Below are positions 1 through 8,300 of a stretch of 64,000 nucleotides of DNA, in pieces (position 1 is the stretch's first letter; the number at the start of each line of letters is the position of its first letter). The stretch comes from Allobosea sp. Tri-44 (lineage in GTDB: Bacteria > Pseudomonadota > Alphaproteobacteria > Rhizobiales > Beijerinckiaceae): assembly GCF_004123845.1 (NCBI RefSeq), contig NZ_NBDP01000023.1:62001-126000 (forward strand), given 5' to 3'. The translations under genes were made by a program, and so were the position numbers. The notes under the pieces were generated by a model that was not told where the DNA came from, did no database searches, and saw only the letters and a list, made by a program, of their open reading frames with translations.

Positions 1-529
1 CGGGCTTCCACGAACCGAAGCGCAGCAGCCGGCAGAAGGCGGCGAACAGCATCAGGACGATGCCGATCGGCAGCGCCGCTGCGCGCCAGGAATTGGCGAT
101 CTCCAGCGCGGGGGTGACGATGAAGCGCTCGTCCTCGGCGTAGTCCAGCGCCTCCGGCAAGATCATCATCAGGAAGGCGATCGCGGCCGTGATGGCGAGC
201 GCTTCGAGCACAGCGCGGGTCTGCGGGCCGACGCGGGTGACGAGACCGGTCATGCGCATATGCTCACCGCGGCGCAGCGCCACGACCGCGCCGAGCATGG
301 AGAGCCAGAGGAACAGGATCGAGGCGAGCTCGTCGGACCAGACCAGCGGCGCGTGGAAGACGTAGCGGGCGGTGACGCCCGCTCCGAGGATGACGATCTC
401 GGCGAGGACGAGCACGGCCGCGACGAGCTCGACCACCGTGCCGACGGCGCGGTCGAGCCTGTCCGCGAGGCGACCAAATCCGGTCGCCGGCATGGCCGGC
501 GGCAGCAGGGTGGCGGCGTGAGCGTCCAT
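1..529 (-). CDS. TRAP transporter small permease (DctQ-like), 3' end cut off
   Basis: This gene runs off the left window edge, so only about 176 N-terminal residues are seen. The protein has a short cytoplasmic start followed by hydrophobic helices around residues 25-50, 60-80 and 95-120 and another before the edge, as expected for the four-helix DctQ subunit of a tripartite ATP-independent periplasmic transporter. Helix 2 is followed by an RRGEHMRM stretch, close to the RxGxHIRxD-type motif of the family. The ATG at 527-529 follows the binding-protein gene by 32 bases on the same strand. The large permease DctM presumably lies beyond the edge. The substrate cannot be told from sequence. Confidence 0.85.
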   Translation of the reverse strand, partial: MDAHAATLLPPAMPATGFGRLADRLDRAVGTVVELVAAVLVLAEIVILGAGVTARYVFHAPLVWSDELASILFLWLSMLGAVVALRRGEHMRMTGLVTRVGPQTRAVLEALAITAAIAFLMMILPEALDYAEDERFIVTPALEIANSWRAAALPIGIVLMLFAAFCRLLRFGSWKP

Positions 530-561
530 GGCGTGTCCTCGAGATTCGGTCCCGGCAAGCC

Positions 562-1578
562 TCAGGCGAGCTTGCCGACCGCTCCCTCGAGCAGGCCCCA
601 GGCTTCGGCGCCGAAGCGCTCCTGCCATTCCTTGTAGAACCCGCCATCGCGGAGCTTGGCCCGGAAGCTGTCGGGGTTGGTCTTGTTGAAGGCAAGCCCC
701 TTGGATTGCAGGTCGGCCTGCACGGTTTCGTTGAGGCTCTTGATGTCGCCGCGCTGGGCGACGCCGGCATCGTTGATCGCGGACGCCACGATCTTCTGGA
801 TGTCCGGCGGCAGGCCGCGCCAGGCGCGGCCATTGGCGATGAACCAGAAACCGTCCCAGATATGGTTCGAGACCGCGCAGCTCTTCTGCACCTCGTAGAG
901 CTTGGCGACCTGGATGATCGGTAGCGGGTTCTCCTGCGCGTCGACGACCTTGGTCTGCAGCGCCGAATAGACCTCGGAGAACTGCAGGCTGGCCGGGGCG
1001 GCGCCGAGCGCCTTGAACATCGAGATCGACAGCGGCGAGACTGGCACGCGGATCTTGAGCGAGGCCATGTCGGCCGCCTGCTCGATCGCCTTGCCCGAGG
1101 TGGTCATCTGGCGGAAGCCGTTGTCCCACATCTTCTCGAAAGCGTAGAGGTTGACCTTCTCGATCGCGGCCCGGACATGCGCGCCGACCGGCCCGTCCAT
1201 CGCCTTCCAGACTTGGTCGTAATCGGCGAAGGCGAAGCCGACCGCGTTGATCGCCGCGACAGGCACCAGCGTCGCGATCACCAGCGCCGACGGGGTGAAG
1301 AAGGTGATGCCGCCATTGCGGACTTGGCTCAGCATGTCGGTGTCGCCACCGAGCTGGTTGTTCGGGAAGATCTTGATCTCGACCCGCCCGTTCGTCTCCT
1401 TGGCGACGCGCTCGGCCGCTTGCTGAGCGCGGATGTTGAGCGGGTGGCTGAGCGGCAGGTTGTTGCCGTATTTCAGCTCGATCTCGGCGGCACGCGCGAT
1501 CATCGGCATGCCGATCAGCGATGCGGCGGGGGCGGCGGCTAGGCCCTTGATGAGCGTGCGGCGGCTCGGTCCGGTCAT
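562..1578 (-). CDS. TRAP transporter periplasmic substrate-binding protein (DctP family)
   Basis: The 338-residue product begins with a twin-arginine-like export signal (SRRTLIKG at residues 5-12, then a hydrophobic stretch and an ARA-A cleavage site near residue 30). The mature part has typical DctP features: a KYGNNLP start, a GGDTDMLSQVRNG segment and a C-terminal helix-rich half. It captures an organic acid or sugar acid in the periplasm and hands it to the DctQM membrane pair encoded downstream. The ATG at 1578 is preceded by a GGAGG ribosome-binding site. A LacI-type regulator with a sugar-binding-type sensor domain is divergent, which suggests a sugar or sugar-acid substrate; that is an inference. 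Confidence 0.9.
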   Translation of the reverse strand: MTGPSRRTLIKGLAAAPAASLIGMPMIARAAEIELKYGNNLPLSHPLNIRAQQAAERVAKETNGRVEIKIFPNNQLGGDTDMLSQVRNGGITFFTPSALVIATLVPVAAINAVGFAFADYDQVWKAMDGPVGAHVRAAIEKVNLYAFEKMWDNGFRQMTTSGKAIEQAADMASLKIRVPVSPLSISMFKALGAAPASLQFSEVYSALQTKVVDAQENPLPIIQVAKLYEVQKSCAVSNHIWDGFWFIANGRAWRGLPPDIQKIVASAINDAGVAQRGDIKSLNETVQADLQSKGLAFNKTNPDSFRAKLRDGGFYKEWQERFGAEAWGLLEGAVGKLA

Positions 1579-1691
1579 GATGTCCTCCCTGGACGTGCTG
1601 ATGCGATTTGATCGCTCTTGAGTGCTTGACGCTCAGCATAGAAATCGCGTCTGATGGTCTTCAAGCTCATTTTCTGATGGCTTTTGATGGA
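1579..1691. promoter_or_regulatory. Divergent promoter region with TGATGG direct repeats
   Basis: This 113-base gap separates the TRAP binding-protein gene from the LacI-type regulator. It holds three near-identical direct repeats, CTGATGG at 1651-1657 and 1674-1680 and TTGATGG at 1684-1690, just ahead of the regulator start. A loose inverted repeat (TTGAGTGC / GACGCTCAG) lies at about 1618-1636. Either could be a regulator binding site, but neither is a strong palindrome of the usual LacI type. Confidence 0.3.
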
Positions 1692-2768
1692 ATGAACCGA
1701 CCGATTCTCAGGTTTGTCGAGGAGGCCGAGCCATCCGCGCCGCGCCGCCGCCAGATGGCGCGGGTCGAGGATGTCGCGACGCTGGCTGGCGTCTCGACCG
1801 CGACCGTCGACCGGGTGCTCAACCAGCGGCCGGGCGTACGGCCCGCGACAGTCCAGCGCGTGCTCAAGGCGGCGGGTGAGCTCGGCTACGTCATGGAGGG
1901 AGCGCTGCCGGCGAGTGCGCTGCGTCCCCTGCGGCTCGGCTTCCTGCTGCCGGCCGGGAACAACCGCTTCCTCGGCCTGCTCGGCCGGCTGATCGCCGGC
2001 TCGCAGGACCAGCTCGCCTCCTTCAACATGCGTGCCCGGGTCGAGCATATCGAGAGCTTCAAGCCGGAACTGCTCGCTCATGAGCTCAGGCGGATCGGCC
2101 GCGAGGTCGACGGCGTCGCCTTCATGGCGCTGGAGCACCCGACCGTGCGCGAGGCGGTCGACCTTCTGGCCGAGCGCGGCGTGCCCAGCGTGACCCTGAT
2201 CTCCGACATCGCCAATACGGCTCGCGCCGCCTATGTCGGACTCGACAATCGTGCTGCCGGGCGCACCGCCGGCCAGCTCATCGCCCGCTTCATCGGGCCG
2301 CGCCGCGCCAAGGTCGCGATGATCGCAGGCAGCCTGAGCTATCGCGCCCATGAGGAGCGCGAGATGGGCTTCCTGCATCTGTTCGAAGAACTCTATCCGG
2401 ACATCGCCGTGGTCGGGCTGCGCGAAGGCCATGACGACGAGGCCAAGAACTATCGCCAGACCAAGACCCTGCTCGGCCAGCATCCGGACCTCGCCGGAAT
2501 CTACAATATCGGCGGCGGGCCGGAGGGCATCGCCCGGGCGCTGAAGGAGGCCGGGCGGCAGGATGTGGTCTTCGTCGGCCATGGGCTGACACCGGAGACG
2601 CGGGGCCTCCTCGTCGACGGCACCATGGATGCGGTCATCACCCAGCAGCCGCTGGCGACGCTGATGAGCTGCGTCGCGATCTTCGCGAACCTGCGCGCCG
2701 GGCGGCCGGCGGCCGAAGGCACGGCGCGACCCGGCATCGAGATCGTGCTGCGCGAGAACCTGCCCTGA
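1692..2768 (+). CDS. LacI-family transcriptional regulator
   Basis: The protein has a LacI-type helix-turn-helix (VEDVATLAGVSTATVDRVLN, about residues 24-43 from this start) followed by a periplasmic-binding-protein-like sensor domain from about residue 85 to the end. It probably controls the divergent TRAP transporter in response to its substrate. The start is uncertain. The ATG at 1692 gives a 21-residue extension before the DNA-binding domain, while the ATG at 1755 begins right at the domain but has no ribosome-binding site at a normal distance. A TTG further up at 1608 is unlikely. The stop is followed after 12 bases by the end of a convergent small gene. Confidence 0.88.
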   Translation: MNRPILRFVEEAEPSAPRRRQMARVEDVATLAGVSTATVDRVLNQRPGVRPATVQRVLKAAGELGYVMEGALPASALRPLRLGFLLPAGNNRFLGLLGRLIAGSQDQLASFNMRARVEHIESFKPELLAHELRRIGREVDGVAFMALEHPTVREAVDLLAERGVPSVTLISDIANTARAAYVGLDNRAAGRTAGQLIARFIGPRRAKVAMIAGSLSYRAHEEREMGFLHLFEELYPDIAVVGLREGHDDEAKNYRQTKTLLGQHPDLAGIYNIGGGPEGIARALKEAGRQDVVFVGHGLTPETRGLLVDGTMDAVITQQPLATLMSCVAIFANLRAGRPAAEGTARPGIEIVLRENLP

Positions 2769-2780
2769 CGGGCTGACAGC

Positions 2781-3062
2781 TCAAGTGGTGCGACCGACCT
2801 CGCGCGCCACTGCCGAGAACGACCTCATATCGGTGTCGGGCCGCGTCGCGATCGACAGGAAGCGCGCGGCGAAGGCGATTGAATCGCGCTGGCTCGGGCT
2901 GAGCTGGTCGCAGCGCTGTTGGTCGGCAAGCCCCGTCTGCTCGGCTTCGGTCAGCGCGGCCTTGAGTTGTGCCTCGCTAAGGGCCCCCGATGCCACCAGT
3001 GAGCGCAACACGGCGGTGAAGGCCAGCAGCATGCCTTCGAGCTGTAGATTGGCGACGTTCAT
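2781..3062 (-). CDS. Small hypothetical protein
   Basis: The 93-residue product is a soluble, alanine- and serine-rich helical protein that I do not recognise. The start at 3062 is chosen because the sequence GGAGGACGAG lies directly upstream as a good ribosome-binding site; reading further up would only add a low-complexity extension. It stands alone between the LacI-type regulator (convergent) and the glycan locus. Codon use matches its neighbours, so it is probably a real gene. Confidence 0.6.
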   Translation of the reverse strand: MNVANLQLEGMLLAFTAVLRSLVASGALSEAQLKAALTEAEQTGLADQQRCDQLSPSQRDSIAFAARFLSIATRPDTDMRSFSAVAREVGRTT

Positions 3063-3241
3063 CTCGTCCTCCACCAGCCAGTACCGGACAGCTCCGGCGC
3101 TGCCATCGTTGCATGCCTGAACCGGTCTTGCGACCGATTCCAAAGCAACCCTTCAGGCGAGCAATGGTTTTCAGGATCTGGAGGCAGAGGCAGCGCGGCG
3201 GATCGATGACCGCGCTGCGACGTCACGTCGGACTGGTGAGG

Positions 3242-4276
3242 TCAGGCTGCCTGCGGCTGCGCGGCGTCGCCGAGATAGGCGCTCTGGAAGGTCGTCATCA
3301 CATGCGCGACCATCTCGCGGGCGATGTGGAGCTGGTCATCCTCGAAGGCGATGGTGCGCGGCGAATTGAGCACGATCTCGTAGCTCGGGAAGTAGTCGAC
3401 GAAGTCGAAACGGCGGAAGAGCTCCTCGGCCACGGCGCGCAGCACCGATTTCGAGGCGCTGTTGGCGACGATCACGTCGGCATCCTTGAAGGTCGCGCCG
3501 AACGGCACTGGCGAGACGGTGACGATGAAGCGCATCTCCGGATGGCAGTGCTCGCGGATCAGCCCGATCGTGTCGAGCATGTCGGCCAGCGTCGTATCGT
3601 AGCCGTAGTCGATGAAGCGGAAGCGATCGGGCATCCGCGCCAGCCAGGTCGGGCCGGGATGTGCATTCATCGCGATCCCCGTCTCTGAATCGAGCCAGGT
3701 CTCGGTCAGGCCGAGCGTGAAGAAGCAGATGCGCGCATTCTTGATCTGCGCGGTCGCCTCGGTGAGGCGCTTGCGGTTGGCGAAGGCGGTCTCGCGGTCG
3801 AGCAATTTCAGGCCGCTGGCATGCGGATCGAACCATTGCCCGGGCGCGAGCTCGACCAGCCCGTCATTGGGATAGCTCTCGCCTGCCAGCACGCGCCTGA
3901 GTTCGTGCGTCATCGAACGGACCGAGTATTTGTTGAGCGCGCCGCGGCTGAGCTGGCCGCGATCGGCGCCGCCGCCGCGGCCCGTCTCCTCATCCCAGCT
4001 TTCGAAATGTTCGGCCGGCACGCCATGGCCCTTGAGCAGCAGCGGCAGCCCGCGCATCATCAGGATGTTCTCGACCTCGCGGGCGAAGCAGGAGCCCATG
4101 GTGAAGATCGGCCATGACGGATCGATCTTGAATTTCGATTTGTGCTCGACGGACAGGTAGTTGCCGGTGGTCAGCCGTTCCTTGGCCATCTTCTCCGGCT
4201 TGCCAGAGATCCAACCGCGCACGGGATTGCCGCGCATGATGGAAAGGGCTGTGCCTGCATTGTACTCGATCCGCAT
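3242..4276 (-). CDS. GSCFA-domain protein, SGNH-hydrolase-like
   Basis: The 344-residue protein carries the family-defining GSCFA motif at residues 61-65, with the serine where the SGNH/GDSL nucleophile sits, and a late D-x-x-H-I motif (DDQLHIA) near the C-terminus that would supply the catalytic Asp and His. GSCFA proteins are related to acyl esterases and acyltransferases acting on carbohydrates. There is no signal peptide, so it probably acts in the cytoplasm on a glycan or its precursor. The start at 4276 has a GGAGAC ribosome-binding site; a longer reading would add unconvincing sequence. It is the last gene of the leftward glycan gene series, 130 bases after a pyruvyl-transferase-like gene. 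Confidence 0.85.
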   Translation of the reverse strand: MRIEYNAGTALSIMRGNPVRGWISGKPEKMAKERLTTGNYLSVEHKSKFKIDPSWPIFTMGSCFAREVENILMMRGLPLLLKGHGVPAEHFESWDEETGRGGGADRGQLSRGALNKYSVRSMTHELRRVLAGESYPNDGLVELAPGQWFDPHASGLKLLDRETAFANRKRLTEATAQIKNARICFFTLGLTETWLDSETGIAMNAHPGPTWLARMPDRFRFIDYGYDTTLADMLDTIGLIREHCHPEMRFIVTVSPVPFGATFKDADVIVANSASKSVLRAVAEELFRRFDFVDYFPSYEIVLNSPRTIAFEDDQLHIAREMVAHVMTTFQSAYLGDAAQPQAA

Positions 4277-4392
4277 GATCGTCTCCTGCGTTCGTGAAAA
4301 CCCATAGGCTGTAGGTTCGGCCCGCTGTCGGACCGTCTCGGCTAGCCCGGTGGATATCGGACGCTTCTGCGCCGACCGTGCCCTTCCGCTAC

Positions 4393-4410
4393 GTGAGGCC
4401 GCGGCCTCAC
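4393..4410 (-). terminator. Perfect 18-bp GC palindrome at the end of a pyruvyl transferase gene
   Basis: The sequence GTGAGGCCGCGGCCTCAC is its own reverse complement and overlaps the stop codon of the upstream gene (TGA at 4407-4409 on the minus strand). It could form a short hairpin between that gene and the GSCFA gene. There is no T-run, so it is not a standard intrinsic terminator; it may be a partial terminator or an RNA-stabilising hairpin. Confidence 0.35.
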
Positions 4411-5867
4411 ATGCGGTGGGGAATGCCGTTGTGGTCGAGGAAGCCGCGCATCCGGTCATAAGAAGCGGCATAGCTCTTCGCGAGGTTGTTCAGCGCCGCC
4501 TCCTGATAGACGGCGCGCCAGCCGCCCTCGGCCAAGGCCGCTTCCGGCACGACCGGGATCTTCAGCGTCTCGGCGAGTTCCTGGCTGCGCGTGTCATAGG
4601 CGACGAGCACGCCCGGCACGCCCTGCGCCACCGCCGGCAGCACGCCATGGACGCGGTAACCGACGGCAAGGTCGATCGAGCGCGCGAATTCGTCGTAACG
4701 CTCGACGTCGAAGAAGGAGAACAGCTGCTTTTCGTAGATGCGCCGCATCGGCGCGTCGTCCGGGCCGTCCCACCACTTGGTCTTGACGAACTCGGCGACG
4801 GCCTTCTCCTTCGCCGCCGGATCGCGCAGGAAGAACGCCTTCTCCTCCTGCTCGCCATGCGAGGACATCACCATCTCGCTCTGGCCGTCGACCTTGAGCA
4901 GGGCGGCCTTCTGGTTGCGCAGATAGGCGTCCGGGTCGGCGGTGTAGCTCTTGTCGGCCTCGCGGCGCAGGCTGAAGGCGACCTTGCGGATCTCGCGCTG
5001 GTCGGGGATGCGGATCTTGAGGTCGCGGTTGCGGGTCCGGAAGATCGAGGGGCAGCCGACGACCTCGACATTCTTGATGCCGTTCTGGCGCAAGGTCTCG
5101 GCGCTGAAGGCACCGCGCACGCCGATCGCGGCCGAGCGTTCGCCGACGATCGACCAGAAGCGCTTCGACGCCTCGGGCAGCTCGATCTTGCGGTTCTGGC
5201 TCGCCTGCGCGCCGACGCCGATCGCGTAGACCGGCAGCTTGACCTTCTCCAGCACCTCGACGGCGCGAAACCACTCCATGCTCTCGTGAATGAAGTTCGA
5301 GCCACGCACGAAGACGAAGTCGAACTCGCTGGCATAGCGCGCAATGTCGGCATCGGTCGGCGACATGATCTTCATCGGCTCCAGATGCGCATAGCGCAGG
5401 AGCTTCAGCGTCGAGTCGTAGACGATCATGTCGCCGATATTGAAGTAGTCACTGAGCAGCTTTTCCATCGGCGCGCGGTACCAGCGCACCTTGTCGTGCT
5501 CGTAGACCTCACCGGCCGGATAGATCACCAGCGCGCGCAATTTGGTCTCGGTCGCGATCGGACGCAGATTCGAGCCCGGGGCGAGCGTGCCTGTGGCTGC
5601 ATCGGCTATCGCGACCGAGTGGGGGCGCCCATTGGGCAGGCTTGGCAACGGGATCGTCAGTTCGGCGACATCCGCTTCGCCGGTGACGATCGAGCCGGGC
5701 TGGATTGTGGCGTATTCCTGCCCATCGAGCATCAGCTTGAGCGTTGGCCAGCTCCGATCGGGCCTGCGCCCGATGGCGACGACGACCTCGCCGGTGGTGG
5801 CGCGCAGGATCTTGATGGCGTTCTGCGCTGAGACCACGGAGCCGAGATTGAGCACGGGCGCGTTCAT
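4407..5867 (-). CDS. Polysaccharide pyruvyl-transferase family protein with N-terminal beta domain
   Basis: The 486-residue protein has an extra N-terminal domain of about 115 residues, rich in predicted beta strands, then the pyruvyl-transferase fold starting near LRALVIYPAGEVYEHDKVRW. Family marks are visible: GVGAQAS in the middle, a GVRG segment, and GYRVHG at residues 403-408, the conserved R-x-H-G of PF04230. Such enzymes transfer pyruvate from phosphoenolpyruvate to sugars of exopolysaccharides or cell-wall glycans. The ATG at 5867 has an AAGGAGG site and overlaps the preceding stop as ATGA, so translation is coupled. It is a paralogue of the gene at 7063-8268, which lacks the N-terminal domain. 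Confidence 0.85.
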   Translation of the reverse strand: MNAPVLNLGSVVSAQNAIKILRATTGEVVVAIGRRPDRSWPTLKLMLDGQEYATIQPGSIVTGEADVAELTIPLPSLPNGRPHSVAIADAATGTLAPGSNLRPIATETKLRALVIYPAGEVYEHDKVRWYRAPMEKLLSDYFNIGDMIVYDSTLKLLRYAHLEPMKIMSPTDADIARYASEFDFVFVRGSNFIHESMEWFRAVEVLEKVKLPVYAIGVGAQASQNRKIELPEASKRFWSIVGERSAAIGVRGAFSAETLRQNGIKNVEVVGCPSIFRTRNRDLKIRIPDQREIRKVAFSLRREADKSYTADPDAYLRNQKAALLKVDGQSEMVMSSHGEQEEKAFFLRDPAAKEKAVAEFVKTKWWDGPDDAPMRRIYEKQLFSFFDVERYDEFARSIDLAVGYRVHGVLPAVAQGVPGVLVAYDTRSQELAETLKIPVVPEAALAEGGWRAVYQEAALNNLAKSYAASYDRMRGFLDHNGIPHRM

Positions 5868-7066
5868 GGCCCCTCCTTGACGAACTGAACTTTGAGGCGG
5901 ACCAGGTCGCGGTCGGGGCCGAGTTTGCAGTCGGCGACCTTCATCTTGGTCATGAAGAGATAGGCCCCGTCGCCGGTTGTCTCGAAATTGCGCGAGCGCG
6001 AGGCGGGATCGGCGAGCGCGCCATAGCCGTAGCGCAGCCGGTCGCTGCAGTTCTTGCTCCACATGGTCGGGTGGACCATCAGCGTCTGCAGCGGCGACCA
6101 GCGGACGAGGTCGTCGGACCAGCTATAGGCGACGCGGCCGCCGGTGATGTTCTGGCTCGGGTCGGGGCCGAGATGGAAGATGGCGAGCCATTTTCCGCTC
6201 GCCTCATGCCGGGTCAGCGATCCCACGGTGGTCGGCAGCGGCTTGAGCGTCTGGCAGGGCCGCGCCTGGCTCAGGTCGTCGCGATAGGGATCGACGGCGC
6301 GGATGGTGAAGTCCTGCCCGTCGAAGGCGCGCCAGGAGGTCGGGTCCTTGATGTTGGTCGACCGGAACAGGCAGACGCCGTTCTTCTGGCCCTCGCCCCC
6401 GGTGGTCATGATCAGCGCATACCAGGCGCCGTCCTTCTGGACGATGTTGGAGGGGTTGAAGAAGCCGCGATGCCGGCCCTGGCCGACCTCCTGGGGGAAG
6501 CCGGGAGCGGCCACCAGCGGGCGCGGCTCATCGGTCTTGAAGCTCAGCCCGCCATCGCTCGAATGGGCGGCGGTGACGACATTGTACCAGCAGCTCATCG
6601 CATCCTTGAAGCGGCAGGCACCGGGATGCTTGTCGGCATGGTATTCGGCGTGCACCAGCGCCTCGACATTGCGGCCATCGCCGGTCCAGGTCGCGGCGAT
6701 CCAGCTCTTGTCGCTGAACTGGCTCGGATCGGCGCTGCTCTTCGCCTCGAACGACACGGCGCAGCTCTTGCGGATCGCACCGAGATTGCCGCCGATCAGC
6801 GGCCGGCTGCGGTAATGGCTGGCGAAGGCGACGACCTCGCCCTTGTTGTCGCGGAAGGCGCGCAGGGGTGCGTCCGGCAAATCCCATTCCTCGCAGCGCT
6901 CGCGGGCCCAGGAGACGACCGTCTCTTCCTTCGCGTCGGGAGCGATCTCCAGCCGGTAGCCTGCGGCGGCCGGTGCGCCCGGCGCCTGCGCGAGGCCGGC
7001 GTCAGGCGTGGCGATCGCCAGCAGCGCCGCCGGCAGCCAGGCGAAGGCGGTGCGCGCGCTCCTCAT
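5864..7066 (-). CDS. Exported propeller-like protein of the glycan locus
   Basis: The 400-residue product starts with a signal peptide (residues 1 to about 27, ending LAQA). The mature part has repeated aromatic/Asp motifs such as FFNPSNIV, WYALIM, RVAYSWSDDLVRWS and AYLFMTKM, resembling five-bladed beta-propeller glycosidase-like proteins. I cannot assign a substrate. Six or more cysteines are present, consistent with a periplasmic or secreted protein. It is translationally coupled on both sides by 4-base overlaps, which ties it to the two pyruvyl-transferase-like genes; a role in trimming or binding the finished glycan outside the cytoplasm is an inference. Confidence 0.7.
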   Translation of the reverse strand: MRSARTAFAWLPAALLAIATPDAGLAQAPGAPAAAGYRLEIAPDAKEETVVSWARERCEEWDLPDAPLRAFRDNKGEVVAFASHYRSRPLIGGNLGAIRKSCAVSFEAKSSADPSQFSDKSWIAATWTGDGRNVEALVHAEYHADKHPGACRFKDAMSCWYNVVTAAHSSDGGLSFKTDEPRPLVAAPGFPQEVGQGRHRGFFNPSNIVQKDGAWYALIMTTGGEGQKNGVCLFRSTNIKDPTSWRAFDGQDFTIRAVDPYRDDLSQARPCQTLKPLPTTVGSLTRHEASGKWLAIFHLGPDPSQNITGGRVAYSWSDDLVRWSPLQTLMVHPTMWSKNCSDRLRYGYGALADPASRSRNFETTGDGAYLFMTKMKVADCKLGPDRDLVRLKVQFVKEGP

Positions 7067-8268
7067 GCCACCTTCCTTTCCGGCTCGGGAGCCGGTGCGG
7101 CGGGCGAGGCAGCCGCAGCCGGCTTCACCATCTTGTGGTCGACCTTGTTCTCGCTGAGAAAGGCGCTCATCGCGCCGTAGACACGGGCATAAGCCGCATT
7201 GAAGCGGTCGAACCGCGCCTGCTCCCAGTAGTCTTCGAGCCGGAAGTCCTTGCCGTCGAAGACGTCGACGCTCGGAATCTGGAAGGTCTCGGCGAACTCG
7301 ACGGTGCGGCTGTCATAGGTGAAGTAGATCGACGGCGTGCCGTTGGAGAGCGCCATCAGATTGCCGTGCAGCCGGTAGCCGAGGACGAGATCGAGCTTGC
7401 GGACGAGCTGCTCGTATTCGGCGACGACGTCCGAATAGAACATCCGGTCGCGGTAGAGCCCTTCCATGCGCTCGTCGAGATACCATTGGGTTGCCCAGCC
7501 GTTCTCGCGCAGGGCGGCCATGCCCTCCTGCTTCTGCTCGGGGGTGCCCAGCGCGAGCTTCTTCTCCTCGACCTCGCCCTGGGACATCAGCGTGACCTCG
7601 AAGCGCTCCGCCATCGCCTTCACCAAATCGCGATGGAAGGTGAGGTAGCGCTTGATGTCCTTGGCGTAGTGCTTGGAGACCTCGCGGCGCAGCGTGACGC
7701 CGACCTGCTTCACGCTGTCGAGCGCCGGCAGGCGGATGGCGAGGTCGGGCCGGTTATTGCGGAAGGCGGTCGGGCAGCCGATGATCCGGGCGTTCTTGAT
7801 GCCGAGCTCGTTCATCACCTCGGCCGAATAGGTGCCGCGCACGCCAAGCGAAGCGGTCGAGTCCGAGATCAGTTTGAGGACGGTCTTGGTGTCCTCGCTG
7901 AGTTCGAGCTTGCCGCTGACCGGGGCCTGCGCGCCGATGCCGAAGGCGAGCACCGGCAGCTTGAGGCGGCGCAGCACCTCGGCAGTGCGGCTCCAGTTCA
8001 TCCCCGCGTGCACATAGTTCGAGCCGCGCAGGAAGACGTAGTCGAACTCGGCGTTGAACCGGTCGATCTGCGCCGGATCGATGCTGGTGATCGGCAATTC
8101 CTCGAGCTTCTCGAAGTTGAGCAGCTTCAGCGAGGAATCGAAGACGAAGGCGTCGCCGATATTGTGGTAATGGTTGATATGGCTCTGAAGATCGGCGTGC
8201 CTGTACCAGCGGACATTGTCGTGGTTGTAGACCTCGCCTGAGGGGCTGATCACGAGGATGCGGGCCAT
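7063..8268 (-). CDS. Polysaccharide pyruvyl-transferase family protein
   Basis: The 401-residue protein begins directly with the transferase fold (MARILVISPSGEVYNHDN) and has the family GIGAQAP, LGVRG and GYRLHG (residues 297-302) motifs. It is clearly paralogous to the product of 4407-5867 but lacks the N-terminal beta domain and has a proline/alanine-rich tail. It probably adds pyruvate ketals to a surface polysaccharide, or serves another PF04230 transfer. The start at 8268 is fixed by an AGGGAGAA ribosome-binding site. Its stop overlaps the start of the exported propeller gene by 4 bases. Confidence 0.87.
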   Translation of the reverse strand: MARILVISPSGEVYNHDNVRWYRHADLQSHINHYHNIGDAFVFDSSLKLLNFEKLEELPITSIDPAQIDRFNAEFDYVFLRGSNYVHAGMNWSRTAEVLRRLKLPVLAFGIGAQAPVSGKLELSEDTKTVLKLISDSTASLGVRGTYSAEVMNELGIKNARIIGCPTAFRNNRPDLAIRLPALDSVKQVGVTLRREVSKHYAKDIKRYLTFHRDLVKAMAERFEVTLMSQGEVEEKKLALGTPEQKQEGMAALRENGWATQWYLDERMEGLYRDRMFYSDVVAEYEQLVRKLDLVLGYRLHGNLMALSNGTPSIYFTYDSRTVEFAETFQIPSVDVFDGKDFRLEDYWEQARFDRFNAAYARVYGAMSAFLSENKVDHKMVKPAAAASPAAPAPEPERKVA

Positions 8269-8300
8269 GGTTGCGTTCTCCCTTCTTGTGTCCGCGTAGC

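Noticed and set aside
4350..5831. Long open frame on the plus strand opposite a pyruvyl-transferase gene
   Set aside because: It is an antisense shadow in high-GC DNA: low-complexity Arg/Ala/Leu/Asp composition, no family motifs, no ribosome-binding site, and the opposite strand encodes a clear enzyme.
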